NCBI GenBank assembly: GCA_903850425.1 | Contig: CAINLR010000007.1 | Coordinates: forward strand, 1-57,470 | Length of the DNA: 57,470 bases | Reading direction: 5' to 3' | Source of the DNA: an uncultured Verrucomicrobia subdivision 3 bacterium | Lineage (GTDB): Bacteria; Verrucomicrobiota; Verrucomicrobiia; Limisphaerales; UBA11358 | Shown: piece after piece, positions 26,384 through 36,123 of the stretch | Position numbering within the stretch: position 1 is the first letter of the stretch | Layout of the letters: each line of letters opens with the position of its first letter | The notes under the pieces: generated by a model | What the model was told of the DNA's origin: nothing | The model's input: the letters and a program-made list of their open reading frames with translations, nothing else | The model's database searches: none | Position numbers and translations under genes: made by a program

Positions 26384-27781
26384 ATGTTTTCAACCGAAAT
26401 CAAATCCGTGCATTTTACCGGCATTGGCGGCACGGCGATGGCGGCGGCGGCGGCGGCGATGCAGGACAAAGGCTTTGCCGTGACCGGCTCGGATCAAAAT
26501 ATCTATGAGCCAATGGCCTCGTTCCTCGCCGCGAAAAAAATCGCGGTGACGAACGGTTACGACGAGCGCAACCTTGCCTACAAGCCCGATCTCGTCGTCA
26601 TCGGCAATGCCATTTCGCGCGGCAATCCCGAGGCCGAATTCGTCCTCGACCACAAGCTGCGTTACTGTTCGCTGCCGGAATTACTGAGCGAATTTTTCAT
26701 CCGCGGCAAACGCTCGATCGTGGTCAGCGGCACGCACGGCAAGACCACCACGACCTCGCTGCTGACGTGGGTTTTCGAGCATAACGGCCTGAATCCGAGT
26801 TATCTCATCGGCGGCATCCCGAATAATTTTTCGCAGGGCGCGCGGTTCACGGACAGCGAGTGGTTCATCATCGAGGGCGACGAATACGACACCGCGTTCT
26901 TCGACAAGCGCAGCAAGTTTATCCACTACCAACCCGAAGTCGCCATTATCAACAACCTCGAATACGACCACGCGGACATTTTTGAAAACCTCGACGCGAT
27001 CAAAAAGACGTTTTCACATTTTATCCGGCTCATCCCGCGCAACGGGCTGTTGCTCGGCAACGGCGATGACGCCAATCTCGCGCCGCTGTTGAAGGTGACG
27101 CATTGCCCGGTAAAGAAATTCGGTCTTGGCGGCGATTACGCGGTGTATGCCTTCAACATCCGCTACGGCCCCACGGCGACGGAGTTTGAAATCCCCAGCT
27201 TCAAGTTTCACCTGAACCTCGTGGGCGAATTGAATGTCCGCAACGCACTCGCCGTGATCGGCGCGGCGAAACATTGCGGCCTCTCAAACAAGCAGATTCA
27301 GTCGGCGTTCGCCACGTTCACTGGCATCAAACGGCGCATGGAAATCAAGGGCATCGCGGGCGGCGTGACGGTGATTGACGATTTCGGACATCATCCGACC
27401 GCCATCCGCGAGACGCTGCGGGCACTCCGCATCAAATACGCGCGGGAAAAAATCTGGGCCATCTTCGAGCCACGAACGAATACGACGCGCCGGAATTATT
27501 TTCAAAACGAACTGTCGGATGCCTTTGCCGATGCCGACGCGGTCGTGGTCGCCCAAGTGGCGCGACTGGAGCAAATCGCGCCGGGCGAGCGATTGAACCC
27601 AGAAAAGCTCATGTTGGATCTGAAAGCCGCCGGCAAGGACGCCGCCTATCTCGCCGACGCCAACGCGATTGTGACCCATATTGGCCAAAATGCCCAGGGC
27701 GGCGACGTGGTGTGCGTGTTCAGCAACGGCGGCTTCGACGGCATTCACGGCAAGCTGCTCGCGCGGCTGGGAAAAAGATAA
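26384..27781 (+). CDS. mpl: UDP-N-acetylmuramate:L-alanyl-gamma-D-glutamyl-meso-diaminopimelate ligase
   Basis: Mpl reattaches the murein tripeptide recovered from cell-wall turnover to UDP-MurNAc (peptidoglycan recycling, cytoplasm). A 465-residue Mur ligase: N-terminal Rossmann part VHFTGIGGTAMAAAA, ATP loop SGTHGKTTTTSLL, the Mpl-typical EGDEYDTAFFDKRSKF, the NNLEYDHADIF element, and DDFGHHPTAIRETL in the C-terminal domain. EGDEYDTAFFD distinguishes Mpl from MurC. I chose ATG 26384 because MurC/Mpl homology begins there; the frame is open upstream from 26273. Confidence 0.93.
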   Translation: MFSTEIKSVHFTGIGGTAMAAAAAAMQDKGFAVTGSDQNIYEPMASFLAAKKIAVTNGYDERNLAYKPDLVVIGNAISRGNPEAEFVLDHKLRYCSLPELLSEFFIRGKRSIVVSGTHGKTTTTSLLTWVFEHNGLNPSYLIGGIPNNFSQGARFTDSEWFIIEGDEYDTAFFDKRSKFIHYQPEVAIINNLEYDHADIFENLDAIKKTFSHFIRLIPRNGLLLGNGDDANLAPLLKVTHCPVKKFGLGGDYAVYAFNIRYGPTATEFEIPSFKFHLNLVGELNVRNALAVIGAAKHCGLSNKQIQSAFATFTGIKRRMEIKGIAGGVTVIDDFGHHPTAIRETLRALRIKYAREKIWAIFEPRTNTTRRNYFQNELSDAFADADAVVVAQVARLEQIAPGERLNPEKLMLDLKAAGKDAAYLADANAIVTHIGQNAQGGDVVCVFSNGGFDGIHGKLLARLGKR

Positions 27782-28390
27782 GTTAATTCTGGCACACGAG
27801 TTGCAACACCTGACTCGTGGCTAAAAAATTTCTTACAACGCAATTGGCGCGCAGCATGGCGGAAGTCGCGGCGATGAATCTGCGCTCCATGACCAGTCAA
27901 TTGGCGGGCCTACGCGGAATTTGTCCGCCGCCGCCGCGAAAAATCCCGATGTTCCGCCGCCGGTTGGCCGTGACCTTCATGCCCGAAGCGGGGCAGTCAC
28001 TCAAAATCAGACACCTGGCGAGGCATTCCGTCCAGAATCTAGGCACCGCACTGAACGAACCCCGATCAGTTCAAAGTCGGGTTGTTTGAAGAATGTTCGC
28101 ATTTCCTCCGGCCACGCTGCGCCACGTCATCTAAAATTCTCGCCTCGCGCACGGCGTGGGCGAGGCGTCCACGGCCTTCTTCCGCGCGGTTTGTTTCAGA
28201 TCCTTGCCTAAACATCGCCCGATCTGTTGGAGTCGCCAATCACTTGACCGGCCTTATCGCTAAGCCCGGCGCCGGTGATTTGCGGCGGCGCGTCGTCGTA
28301 GTCCAGGCTGCTGGCGCGTTTGGGTGCGGCGACTCGAAGCGCCGCGTCGCTTTGGCTGGACAAATTTTTTTTGGCGCGCAAAGTCGAACG
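27782..28390. other. Gene-poor stretch, possibly decayed coding DNA
   Basis: No intact gene recognised. A plus-strand frame with a GTG start (27817-28089, 90 codons) has no family signal. On the minus strand a protein-like string ending at a stop near 28215 (SLDYDDAPPQITGAGLSDKA, about 28230-28290) suggests the tail of a lost gene, but its upstream part is replaced by the STN-repeat gene. Confidence 0.35.
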
Positions 28391-29464
28391 ATGAAAGCAG
28401 TCTGGCAGCCGTTGAAAATTATCATGATTGCCGTGGCCACGATTTTTGGCGGCCTGGCGACGACGCGGAGCCAGCCATTTCCACTATTGACGATGTCCAA
28501 TGCGATTCCGACCGACACGCCCGGGCCGCACTCCATCGAGGTTGGGACCAATCCGGTAATTCCTGTGATCGAGATGCACGATGCTCCCATGAGCACGGTC
28601 ATTGAAAGTCTCGCCCGGGCTGGAAATATCAACTTCATATTTGACGCCCGATTGACCGATTGGTGGGGCATGCCCGATGCCAAAGGCGATCTCACCCACG
28701 AGCCTGTCTTGACCTTGCGTTGGCAGCATTTGACGGCGAAAGAGGCGCTGTTGCAAGTGCTCGGTGAACATCATCTGGTGCTGGCGGAAGATGCTTTGAC
28801 CACCATCGCCCGGATCACCTACACCAATCAAAGTGTGAATCCTGGCGACGCCGCGCTGCTGAAGGGCGACACGAATTTAGTCCCATGGATTCAATTTCAG
28901 GATGTGCCCATCACCTTAGCCTTAGAAAATCTGGCGCGACAGGCGGGTATTGGTTATGTGCTTGATCCCAAAATTGGTTATGGGATGCCCGACAAACATG
29001 GACAAATCAAAGCCGAGCCAAGCCTGTCGCTCCGCTGGGAACACGTCACGGCAACGCAGGCCTTCGTCGCTATCTGCGAGAATTATGACTTGGTTGTTCG
29101 CAGAGATCCCACGAGTGGCATCGCATTGATCAGAGCCAAAGGTCATTCGATAAGCAATTTTCTGGATGCGAATTTGTTTGGTAGCGATACCAACGGGGCG
29201 GTTTTGATTCAGATGGAAGAAGTGCGTCTTGGCGAAGCACTCAAGCAGCTTGCAAAAAAAGCCAATCTCAAGGTCGTTATCGAACCGAGCCGGTCAGGGG
29301 AGCGCATTACCGCCAACGATCATGTCTTGCCTCAGCCAATTATCTCTTTTCGTTGGCAGGGCTTGACTCCGATACAGGTGATCATTGTGCTCTGTGAGAA
29401 TTACGATTATGTCATCGCCAAGGATGCCGCGACGGGCATCATTAGAATTCAACCCAAAGACTAG
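28391..29464 (+). CDS. Exported protein of three tandem STN-like modules
   Basis: A 357-residue protein with a signal peptide (about residues 1-26) and three similar units of about 100 residues. Each has a VPxxxALENLARQAGxxYVxDP-like start, a GMPD element, an EPxLxLRW element and a VxRRDxxTGIxxI end (units about 52-145, 160-255 and 265-357). This resembles the secretin/TonB short N-terminal (STN) domain found in secretins and TonB receptors. No secretin barrel follows, so it may be a periplasmic binding scaffold. Start chosen at the ATG before the signal peptide. Precedes hemB on the same strand. Confidence 0.75.
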   Translation: MKAVWQPLKIIMIAVATIFGGLATTRSQPFPLLTMSNAIPTDTPGPHSIEVGTNPVIPVIEMHDAPMSTVIESLARAGNINFIFDARLTDWWGMPDAKGDLTHEPVLTLRWQHLTAKEALLQVLGEHHLVLAEDALTTIARITYTNQSVNPGDAALLKGDTNLVPWIQFQDVPITLALENLARQAGIGYVLDPKIGYGMPDKHGQIKAEPSLSLRWEHVTATQAFVAICENYDLVVRRDPTSGIALIRAKGHSISNFLDANLFGSDTNGAVLIQMEEVRLGEALKQLAKKANLKVVIEPSRSGERITANDHVLPQPIISFRWQGLTPIQVIIVLCENYDYVIAKDAATGIIRIQPKD

Positions 29465-29530
29465 CAGGTTTGTGGCACCCAATGTCACTTTCCGCTTTTG
29501 CCCGCGCCTCGCAAAACCTAAACTGTGTTC

Positions 29531-30514
29531 ATGAATTTACCCGGATTTCCCGTTGCCCGTCCGCGCCGGTTACGGACCTCGCCCGCCCTGCGCCGCCTCG
29601 TCGCCGAAACGTCCTTGAATGTTTCGCAGCTCGTGCTGCCGCTGTTCGCCCGCAGCGGCACCAAGCTGCGCCGGCCCGTGGACGCCATGCCCGGCGTGTT
29701 TCAATTGTCGCCGGATGAGATTTTACGCGAGGCGGCGATCGCGCACACGCTGGGCGTTCCGGCCGTGCTGATCTTCGGCATTCCCGATAAAAAGGATGCG
29801 CAGGCAAGCGGCGCCTATGCGAAGAACGGCATCGTGCAGCAGACCGTGCGGCGGCTGAAAAAGGAATTGCCGTCGCTGCTCGTCATCACGGACGTGTGCC
29901 TGTGCGAATACATGGCGCACGGCCATTGCGGCATTGTGTCGGGCGGAAAAATTCTCAACGACCCCTCGCTCAAGCTGCTGGCGCAAACGGCGGCGAGCCA
30001 CGCGGCCGCAGGCGCGGACATCATCGCGCCGAGCGACATGATGGACGGTCGCGTGGCGGCCATCCGCGCCGCGCTGGATCAGGATGGCTTTCTCGACACG
30101 CCGATCATGAGTTACGCAGCGAAATTTGCATCGGCGTTTTACGGGCCGTTCCGTGAGGTTGCCGAGTCCACGCCGAAGTTTGGCGACCGACGCAGTTACC
30201 AGATGGATGCGGCGAATGCGAACGAGGCTCTGCGCGAAGTGGCATTGGACATTCAGGAAGGCGCGGACATCGTCATGGTCAAGCCGGCACTGGCGTATCT
30301 CGACATCATCCAGCGAGTGAAAGCAGATTTCGGCCTGCCCACGGCGGCCTATGCGGTCAGCGGCGAACACGCGATGATCAAGGCGGCGGCGGCGAACGGC
30401 TGGATTGACGAGCGCGCGGTGACGCTGGAAAGCCTGCTGGCCATGCGCCGCGCGGGCGCGGATATTTTGATCACCTACGCGGCGATGGACGTGGCGAAGT
30501 GGCTCAAGGCATAA
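29531..30514 (+). CDS. hemB: Delta-aminolevulinic acid dehydratase (porphobilinogen synthase)
   Basis: Condenses two 5-aminolevulinate molecules to porphobilinogen, a cytoplasmic step of heme synthesis. 327 residues, normal length. The zinc site cysteines are in DVCLCEYMAHGHCG, so it is the Zn-dependent type. The Schiff-base lysines lie in SYAAKFASAFYGPFR and VMVKPALAYLD. The GTG at 29525 is an alternative start. Heme supply is relevant to the nearby heme-rich cytochrome operon, but the genes are not co-transcribed and the link is only suggestive. Confidence 0.96.
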   Translation: MNLPGFPVARPRRLRTSPALRRLVAETSLNVSQLVLPLFARSGTKLRRPVDAMPGVFQLSPDEILREAAIAHTLGVPAVLIFGIPDKKDAQASGAYAKNGIVQQTVRRLKKELPSLLVITDVCLCEYMAHGHCGIVSGGKILNDPSLKLLAQTAASHAAAGADIIAPSDMMDGRVAAIRAALDQDGFLDTPIMSYAAKFASAFYGPFREVAESTPKFGDRRSYQMDAANANEALREVALDIQEGADIVMVKPALAYLDIIQRVKADFGLPTAAYAVSGEHAMIKAAAANGWIDERAVTLESLLAMRRAGADILITYAAMDVAKWLKA

Positions 30515-30550
30515 GCGCCAAATCAAGAGCCTCGATAATTCCAGATTCGC

Positions 30551-32914
30551 TCACCGTCCACCGAAGCGGTTTTTGCCGCCGAACGAACGCACCGACGTCT
30601 TGAGCACAAATTTATTTTCCCGCTTGAGTTGTGGCCGCGCTGGTTGCGCGGATGGTTTGGCGGGCCGCGCATCCTGCCGGTGCGGCTTCTGGCCGCGCGC
30701 GGCGGACGGACGTTTCGAATCCGGTCGCGACGATGGCGGACGCGGCTTGTGCCTTTGAAACTGTCGTGGCCGCGCGGCGCTGGGCCGTGACCCGGCTGGG
30801 CGCGGTGAAGCTGGTCTTCCGGCCTCGGCGGCGAGACAGAAATCCACCTGTTTCTTGAAGCTGTCCACCTTCGCCACTTGCACGGTGAGTCGGTCGCCGA
30901 GCTGGATCACCCGCCGCGTGCGGCGTCCCACCAGATTGCTCCGCGATTCGTTGAACACATAAAAATCATCTTCAATCGTGGACAGCGGCACGAGGCCGCT
31001 CATCGCCAGGCCGGGCACGTCCACGAAGAAACCGAAGTTCCGCACGTCGGTCACGAGCGCAGGATATTTTGTGGGCGAACCCGATGCCAACTGCGCCTTC
31101 AAAAAGGCGAACAGCTTGACGTCCTTGCTATCACGTTCGGCGTCGGCGGAATTGCGTTCGGTGACAGAAATGTGTTCGGCAATTTCCTTGAGCGCGCCTT
31201 CCTTCACAGCGTTTTTGTCAAACAAGGCGCGGTGCACCACGAGGTCGGCGTAGCGGCGGATGGGCGAGGTGAAGTGCGTGTATTTTTTCTTGGCCAGGCC
31301 GTAATGCCCGAGCGGCTCGACGGCGTAACGCGCCCGCATGAGCGACTTGAGAAAACCAATCTTCAGCGCCGCGCCGATCGGCAAGGTGCCGAGTTTATGC
31401 AACAATTTCTGCACCTCGGCCGGGTGATTCAAGTTGCCGCACGCCACCTGATGGCTCAGGACATCGGCGCGATATTCCTGCAAGCGCCGCGCGTCCGGTT
31501 CTTCGTGGATGCGATAAATGGCCGGCGTCCGCAGGCTCATCAGGCGCGTCGCGACCGCTTCGTTGGCGAGCAGCATGTATTCCTCGATCAACTGGTGCGA
31601 GACGTCGTTCTCGTTTTTCTCGATGCGCAGAATTTTACCCTGTTCGTCCAGCCGGATTTTCATTTCCGGGAAATCCAGTTCGAGCGAACCGTTCTTGAAG
31701 CGCTGCTTGCGAATGCGCTGGGCGAGTTCGTGCGCCTGCTGCAGCATCTGCTCAATCGGATCGGCTGTCGGCGCCCGCTGCAAAATCGCCAGCACCTGCG
31801 CGTAGGCGAAACGGCGGTGCGAATGAATAACGGCGGAGTGGAACTTGGTGTTGAGCACACGCCCGTCATTCGAGACGAGAAACTCCACGCATTTGGTCAG
31901 CCGATCCACGTTGGGTTTTAGCGAGCAGAGTTCATTGCTCAGGGCCTCCGGCAGCATCGGGATGACGCGGTCCACGAGGTAGGTGGAGTTGCCGCGCTTG
32001 CGCGCTTCGGCATCCAGCGCGGTGCCGGGTTTGACATAATGCGACACGTCCGCGATGTGAACCCACAGCCGCCATTGTTCCGGCGAAACTTTTTCGAGAC
32101 AAATCGCGTCGTCGAAATCTTTCGCGTCATCGGGATCAATCGTGACGACATTGTGCGCGCGACAATCGAGCCGGCCGGCCAAGTCCTTTTCATGCACCAT
32201 CGCGCCAACGGCGTGCGCCTCGTGCAGCACCGCCTTGGGAAAATGCAGCGGCAAATCGTATTGGCGTAACACGGACAGCATATCCACGCCTTCCGCGTCC
32301 GGCGCCCCGAGGACTTCCACGATCTCGCCCTCGGGATTCATGTGGCGCGATTCCCATTCACGCAATTCCACGACCACTTTGTCGCCCACGCGCGCGGGCC
32401 GGCCCACATCCCGCGGCGGTGTGACGTAAACATCGTGCGGAATGCGTGGGTCGTCGGGAATGACGTAGAGAAACTGTTTGCTCTGCTGCAAGGTGCCGAC
32501 GATCTGCGTGCGCTTGCGTTCGAGAATGCGGACCACCGAACCGGTGTCCTGATCGTCGGCGCGAAGGTTTTTCCGGCGCACGTCGCGGCGCACCAGCACC
32601 CGGTCCTCATGCAGCGCCGTGCCCGTGGCGCTTTCGGCGATGGCAATTTCCTTGAGCGTGGAATCATCCGGCGTGAGAAAACCTTTGCCGGCGCGGTTCA
32701 TGCGAATGCGGCCGGGAATCAAATCCGCTTCGCGTGGCAGGATGTAGCGATTACCTTTGATGCGTGCGACCTCGCCCGCCTGCTCCAGCTTTTGAAGCAC
32801 GGCCTGCAACTCCTGCTGCCGGTTCGAGGTCAGGCGCAGCGCCCGCAGCAGTTCCGGGATGTTTGCCGGCACATAATCTTTTTGCTCCAACCGCTGGATG
32901 ATTTGCTCTCTCAT
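30551..32914 (-). CDS. rnr: Ribonuclease R
   Basis: A 787-residue 3'-5' exoribonuclease that degrades structured RNA. It has an N-terminal winged-helix/cold-shock part (REQIIQRLEQKDYVPANIPE), cold-shock domains, then the RNB catalytic domain with the metal-binding IDPDDAKDFDDAI and RRYADLVVHRAL, and a C-terminal S1 domain (YPALVTDVRNFGFFVDVPG). The last 85 residues are a basic, Pro/Arg/Lys-rich disordered tail, as in other RNase R enzymes. I start at the ATG of MREQIIQRLE; the frame extends 18 codons further upstream without homology. Confidence 0.94.
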   Translation of the reverse strand: MREQIIQRLEQKDYVPANIPELLRALRLTSNRQQELQAVLQKLEQAGEVARIKGNRYILPREADLIPGRIRMNRAGKGFLTPDDSTLKEIAIAESATGTALHEDRVLVRRDVRRKNLRADDQDTGSVVRILERKRTQIVGTLQQSKQFLYVIPDDPRIPHDVYVTPPRDVGRPARVGDKVVVELREWESRHMNPEGEIVEVLGAPDAEGVDMLSVLRQYDLPLHFPKAVLHEAHAVGAMVHEKDLAGRLDCRAHNVVTIDPDDAKDFDDAICLEKVSPEQWRLWVHIADVSHYVKPGTALDAEARKRGNSTYLVDRVIPMLPEALSNELCSLKPNVDRLTKCVEFLVSNDGRVLNTKFHSAVIHSHRRFAYAQVLAILQRAPTADPIEQMLQQAHELAQRIRKQRFKNGSLELDFPEMKIRLDEQGKILRIEKNENDVSHQLIEEYMLLANEAVATRLMSLRTPAIYRIHEEPDARRLQEYRADVLSHQVACGNLNHPAEVQKLLHKLGTLPIGAALKIGFLKSLMRARYAVEPLGHYGLAKKKYTHFTSPIRRYADLVVHRALFDKNAVKEGALKEIAEHISVTERNSADAERDSKDVKLFAFLKAQLASGSPTKYPALVTDVRNFGFFVDVPGLAMSGLVPLSTIEDDFYVFNESRSNLVGRRTRRVIQLGDRLTVQVAKVDSFKKQVDFCLAAEAGRPASPRPAGSRPSAARPRQFQRHKPRPPSSRPDSKRPSAARGQKPHRQDARPAKPSAQPARPQLKRENKFVLKTSVRSFGGKNRFGGR

Positions 32915-33313
32915 GATGTGAGAGTATGCGGCAAAACGATTGGCCTGACCACTGATTCCAACCATCAAACCGCCTGACCACCCAAAAACAACTGCGGGCC
33001 TTAGCGGATGACGCTGCGAAAACCCGGACGGCGATTGAATTCATGAGGCAGCGTGCCGACCCCAGCGGATTGTTGCTGAACAGCTCGCGGTTGGTGAGGT
33101 GACCATCGTGCGCGAGTGCCCACGATGGCCTCTTACCCTTACCCAGAGGCGGTTTGCGATCCTGAAACCAGCCCATTCAAGCTGCGGAGTTGGCGTGATT
33201 TGTGACCGAGATTTCTCATGCCGGTCGTCTTCCTCGAGTCTCCCGCCGGCTGACTGGCCACGGGCGTTTGAAAACCACTTGAAACTGTGTTGAAAATTGT
33301 GTGGTTTTAACTG
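32915..33313. other. Gene-less stretch between rnr and the Ala-rich protein
   Basis: About 400 bases with no supported gene. Minus-strand frames here (around 32970-33176) show no family signal. The right edge carries the promoter of the next gene. Confidence 0.4.
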
Positions 33314-33342
33314 TTGACAGAAATAGGTGTCGTGGTTAACTA
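33314..33342 (+). promoter_or_regulatory. Promoter of the Ala-rich exported protein
   Basis: A perfect -35 hexamer TTGACA (33314-33319), a 17-base spacer and a weak -10 (TAACTA, 33337-33342). The start codon lies about 50 bases further on. Confidence 0.5.
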
Positions 33343-33392
33343 TTGGCCAGTTTAATTAGTAATGCGGGGAGGGCCAACTCCACAAAAAAAAT

Positions 33393-34151
33393 ATGAAATC
33401 ATTAAAATGCAAAATGTTTTTAACTGTCGCGGTCGCGGTCGCGGTCGCGACCAACGTCGGCGCGACTGAAAAGTCCAACCCGAATCCATTCTCCGGCGTG
33501 CTGACCACAGCCACTGCCGCCGAACTGCCATCCAAAGCGGCTGAATTGGTGACGAAAGCGGACGCCAAAAATCTCAAGCAAACGACGATTGACGTCGTTC
33601 GTGCGGCCGTGGGTTTGAATCCTGCCGCTGCGCCGGCCATCGTGGGCAGCATCGCCCAATCATCGGCGGACATGGCGGGAACTGCGGCCGCAACGGCTGC
33701 AACGCTGGTGCCGAATCAAGCAGTGGCCATCGCGCGGGCGGCGGCGGCGGCGGCGCCGACCAAAGCTGGTTCGATTGTTGAGGCCATTTGCCGGGTGTTG
33801 CCGACGACTTATCAAACCGTGGCGGCGGCCGTGGCGGAGGTAGTCCCCGGAGCCGGCAAGGCAATTATCGCGGGTATTGCGGCGGCCATTCCTGAACTTA
33901 GCCCGGCCATCAATCAAACACTGGCGGCTTACAATGGTGACATTCCTTCAGTGAGCACCGTCCTGTCGCAAGTGGCTCAAGCCGCCAATTCAGCAAACAC
34001 CACGGCACTGTCTTCGGGAACGCCTGCCAGTCTGCCCCGCGGCCCGGGTGCGGTTCCTCCGCAAGTTCCGGTTTCCGGAGCACCGCTGGTTATTAATCCC
34101 GGTGCCGGCTCCCCCGCGCCTCCCGGAGGACACAACTACTCCGCACCGTAG
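33393..34151 (+). CDS. Exported Ala/Pro-rich protein
   Basis: A 252-residue protein with a signal peptide (cleavage near residue 24 after NVGA). Residues 40-200 are built of short, Ala-rich amphipathic helices, several with a related pattern (AAAPAIVGSIAQSSADMA, AAAAPTKAGSIVEAICRVLP, GAGKAIIAGIAAAIPELSP), so the domain may be an imperfect helical repeat. A Pro/Gly-rich tail follows. I know of similar proteins only as uncharacterised secreted proteins of Verrucomicrobia. Flanked by its own promoter and terminator, so monocistronic. Confidence 0.72.
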   Translation: MKSLKCKMFLTVAVAVAVATNVGATEKSNPNPFSGVLTTATAAELPSKAAELVTKADAKNLKQTTIDVVRAAVGLNPAAAPAIVGSIAQSSADMAGTAAATAATLVPNQAVAIARAAAAAAPTKAGSIVEAICRVLPTTYQTVAAAVAEVVPGAGKAIIAGIAAAIPELSPAINQTLAAYNGDIPSVSTVLSQVAQAANSANTTALSSGTPASLPRGPGAVPPQVPVSGAPLVINPGAGSPAPPGGHNYSAP

Positions 34152-34168
34152 TATTTTCTGATCCTTTC

Positions 34169-34200
34169 ACCCACCTTCGCTTAGGCGACGGTGGGTTTTT
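34169..34200 (+). terminator. Intrinsic terminator after the Ala-rich protein
   Basis: A hairpin with ACCCACC pairing GGTGGGT, an inner TCGC/GCGA extension and one mismatch, followed by a T run (TTTTTCTTTT). Confidence 0.85.
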
Positions 34201-34509
34201 CTTTTGAACTTGGATGCGAGCCTCCGCGTCAGAATTTGACTTAGACATCATTTCGAAGCTGGGTTGACCCAAATGCGACGAATGACTTTGGGGGACAATT
34301 ATTTCCTGTTAACCGACCGGCAAGGCAGCCGGGAAAGCTGAAATTGTAAAACGCACTACACCACAAAGGACGTTTTTGCGCGTGCCGACGCTGTTTCAGC
34401 AACAAGCAAGACTTGCCGACGGACATCAAAACGCGCTGTCAGGTGGTGGCGCTTTTTCCCATCCTGAAAGGCCTTGGCCCAGCCTTCGGGCAGCTGGTCC
34501 GCCAAAGAT
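34201..34509. other. Gene-less stretch at the 3' end of the cytochrome operon
   Basis: No supported gene. No clear minus-strand terminator hairpin with a T tail was found, so where the ten-gene operon ends is unknown. Confidence 0.4.
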
Positions 34510-36123
34510 TCAGGGCGCCCAACGCAGACGATAGAAGCGGCTCGGGTAATTCGTCGAAGCCGTGTCCGTAAAATCGAACAGGCCGGCGGCGTTGAAATTC
34601 GCAATTGACTGCCATTGGACAAAATCTGTCGTTGCCTGTAAATCATAAGAGAATCCAGGATCGACGTTCAGCGTGAGTTGAAAACCTGCGCCGGGAGACT
34701 GCGGGCCGGACACCACGTCCATCACCACCGGCGGCGTGAGCACGGTCAGGTTGGCCGGGGCCGTGACCAGCGCGCCAACGGCGTTGCTTACGCGGACGGA
34801 ATATTGGCCGGACTGCGCCGCCTCCACATCCGCCAGCGCCAGAGTGGCAGCGGTCGCGTTCGCCAGATCTTGTCCATTGAACTGCCATTGAAAATTCAAA
34901 TCCGCACCGGTGGCCACCACCGTCATCCTCACCGCCGCCCCGCACAACACGGTCTGGCTTTGTGGGCCGCTCAAAATATTGGGGGCCGCGAGCACCGTCA
35001 CCGGCGTGACGCCGCTGGTGATTGAGCCGGACGCGCTGGTGATGACGACTGAATAATTGCCGCTGTCGCCCGCCGCCGCGTTGGCAATCGCCAGCGTGCC
35101 ATTCGTCGCGCCGGCGAGATTGACGCCATTTTTTTGCCACTGAAAATTCTGTCCGGAGCCGCCCGAGGTGACGTTGAAAGCCAAATTATTTCCCGCCGCC
35201 AGATTGCCGCCGGGTGCGGACACCGAAAGATTGAGAAAAGTATCCACGCCGAATAATTCCACGCGGGCATTGTTCGCTGACACAACGCAGAGGCGATTGA
35301 AACCGTCCATGACCAAACCAACCGGCAGGCTTAACTGGCCAGTTCCCCGGCCGAAATCACCAATGTTACCAAGCAGCAAACCGGTGTTCGCGTCGAAGAC
35401 TCTTACGATTCCCTGCAGCGTGTCAGCGACGAACGCACGGCTGGCATTGTCCACCAGGATCGCCTGCGAACGGCCGGACGGGCCACTGAACATGCCGCCG
35501 GAACCGAGCGAAAATGTTCGCGCAAAGACGCCATTCGTGAACACTTGCACGCGGTCGTTGTTCTGATCCACGACCAGCACTTCACCGTTGGTGCAAACCG
35601 TAATGCCGGCGGGAAAACTAAACTGGCCGTTGCCGGTGCCGACGCCACCAAACTGGCCGGTCAGGCTTGCGCCTGTGTAAACGCGAACCCAATTTGCCAG
35701 GCTGTCGGTGACGTAAACTTTATCCGGCGCGAGCGGATCCACGGCGAGATGACTGGGCAATTGAAATTCACTGGTGCCTGTGCCGAGCCGATAAAGTGGG
35801 TGCCATTGCGCGTCGAAAACGCTCACGCTACCGGCCTTTTCCTCGCTCAGATAAATCCGACCATCGCGGGCAACGGCAATCGCCAGCGGCCCGGCGAAGC
35901 CATCATGCACGGTGCGCTGCTGGCCGAATGCATCAAACACCACCACGCGGCCGGCGGCCGGATCGGTGACGTAAATGTTGCCAGCGGCATCGGTCGCCAC
36001 GCGCGCAGGGCCGTGAAGTTGCTGCGTCAACGCACCCAGCGGCGTGGCGTTCGGCGCGGCAGCTGGCGCGGCCAGCGCGGCGAACGCAGGGAGAATCCAG
36101 GCTAATTGGCGGAGCGTTTTCAT
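34510..36123 (-). CDS. Exported NHL beta-propeller/Ig-like surface protein
   Basis: A 537-residue protein, last gene of the cytochrome operon; its ATG overlaps the upstream stop by 4 bases (ATGA). Signal peptide 1-23. Residues 30-300 hold NHL/six-bladed propeller repeats (GPARVATDAAGNIYVTDPAA, LPSHLAVDPLAPDKVYVTDS, FPAGITVCTNGEVLVVDQNN). Two Ig-like domains follow (FQWQKNGVNLAGATNGTLAI and FQWQFNGQDLANATAATLAL, each with a GxYSVxV end). The C-terminus, NYPSRFYRLRWAP, matches the tail of the LRR protein at 14418-16772. Probably at the cell surface; the propeller may bind cytochromes or act as a scaffold. Confidence 0.85.
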   Translation of the reverse strand: MKTLRQLAWILPAFAALAAPAAAPNATPLGALTQQLHGPARVATDAAGNIYVTDPAAGRVVVFDAFGQQRTVHDGFAGPLAIAVARDGRIYLSEEKAGSVSVFDAQWHPLYRLGTGTSEFQLPSHLAVDPLAPDKVYVTDSLANWVRVYTGASLTGQFGGVGTGNGQFSFPAGITVCTNGEVLVVDQNNDRVQVFTNGVFARTFSLGSGGMFSGPSGRSQAILVDNASRAFVADTLQGIVRVFDANTGLLLGNIGDFGRGTGQLSLPVGLVMDGFNRLCVVSANNARVELFGVDTFLNLSVSAPGGNLAAGNNLAFNVTSGGSGQNFQWQKNGVNLAGATNGTLAIANAAAGDSGNYSVVITSASGSITSGVTPVTVLAAPNILSGPQSQTVLCGAAVRMTVVATGADLNFQWQFNGQDLANATAATLALADVEAAQSGQYSVRVSNAVGALVTAPANLTVLTPPVVMDVVSGPQSPGAGFQLTLNVDPGFSYDLQATTDFVQWQSIANFNAAGLFDFTDTASTNYPSRFYRLRWAP

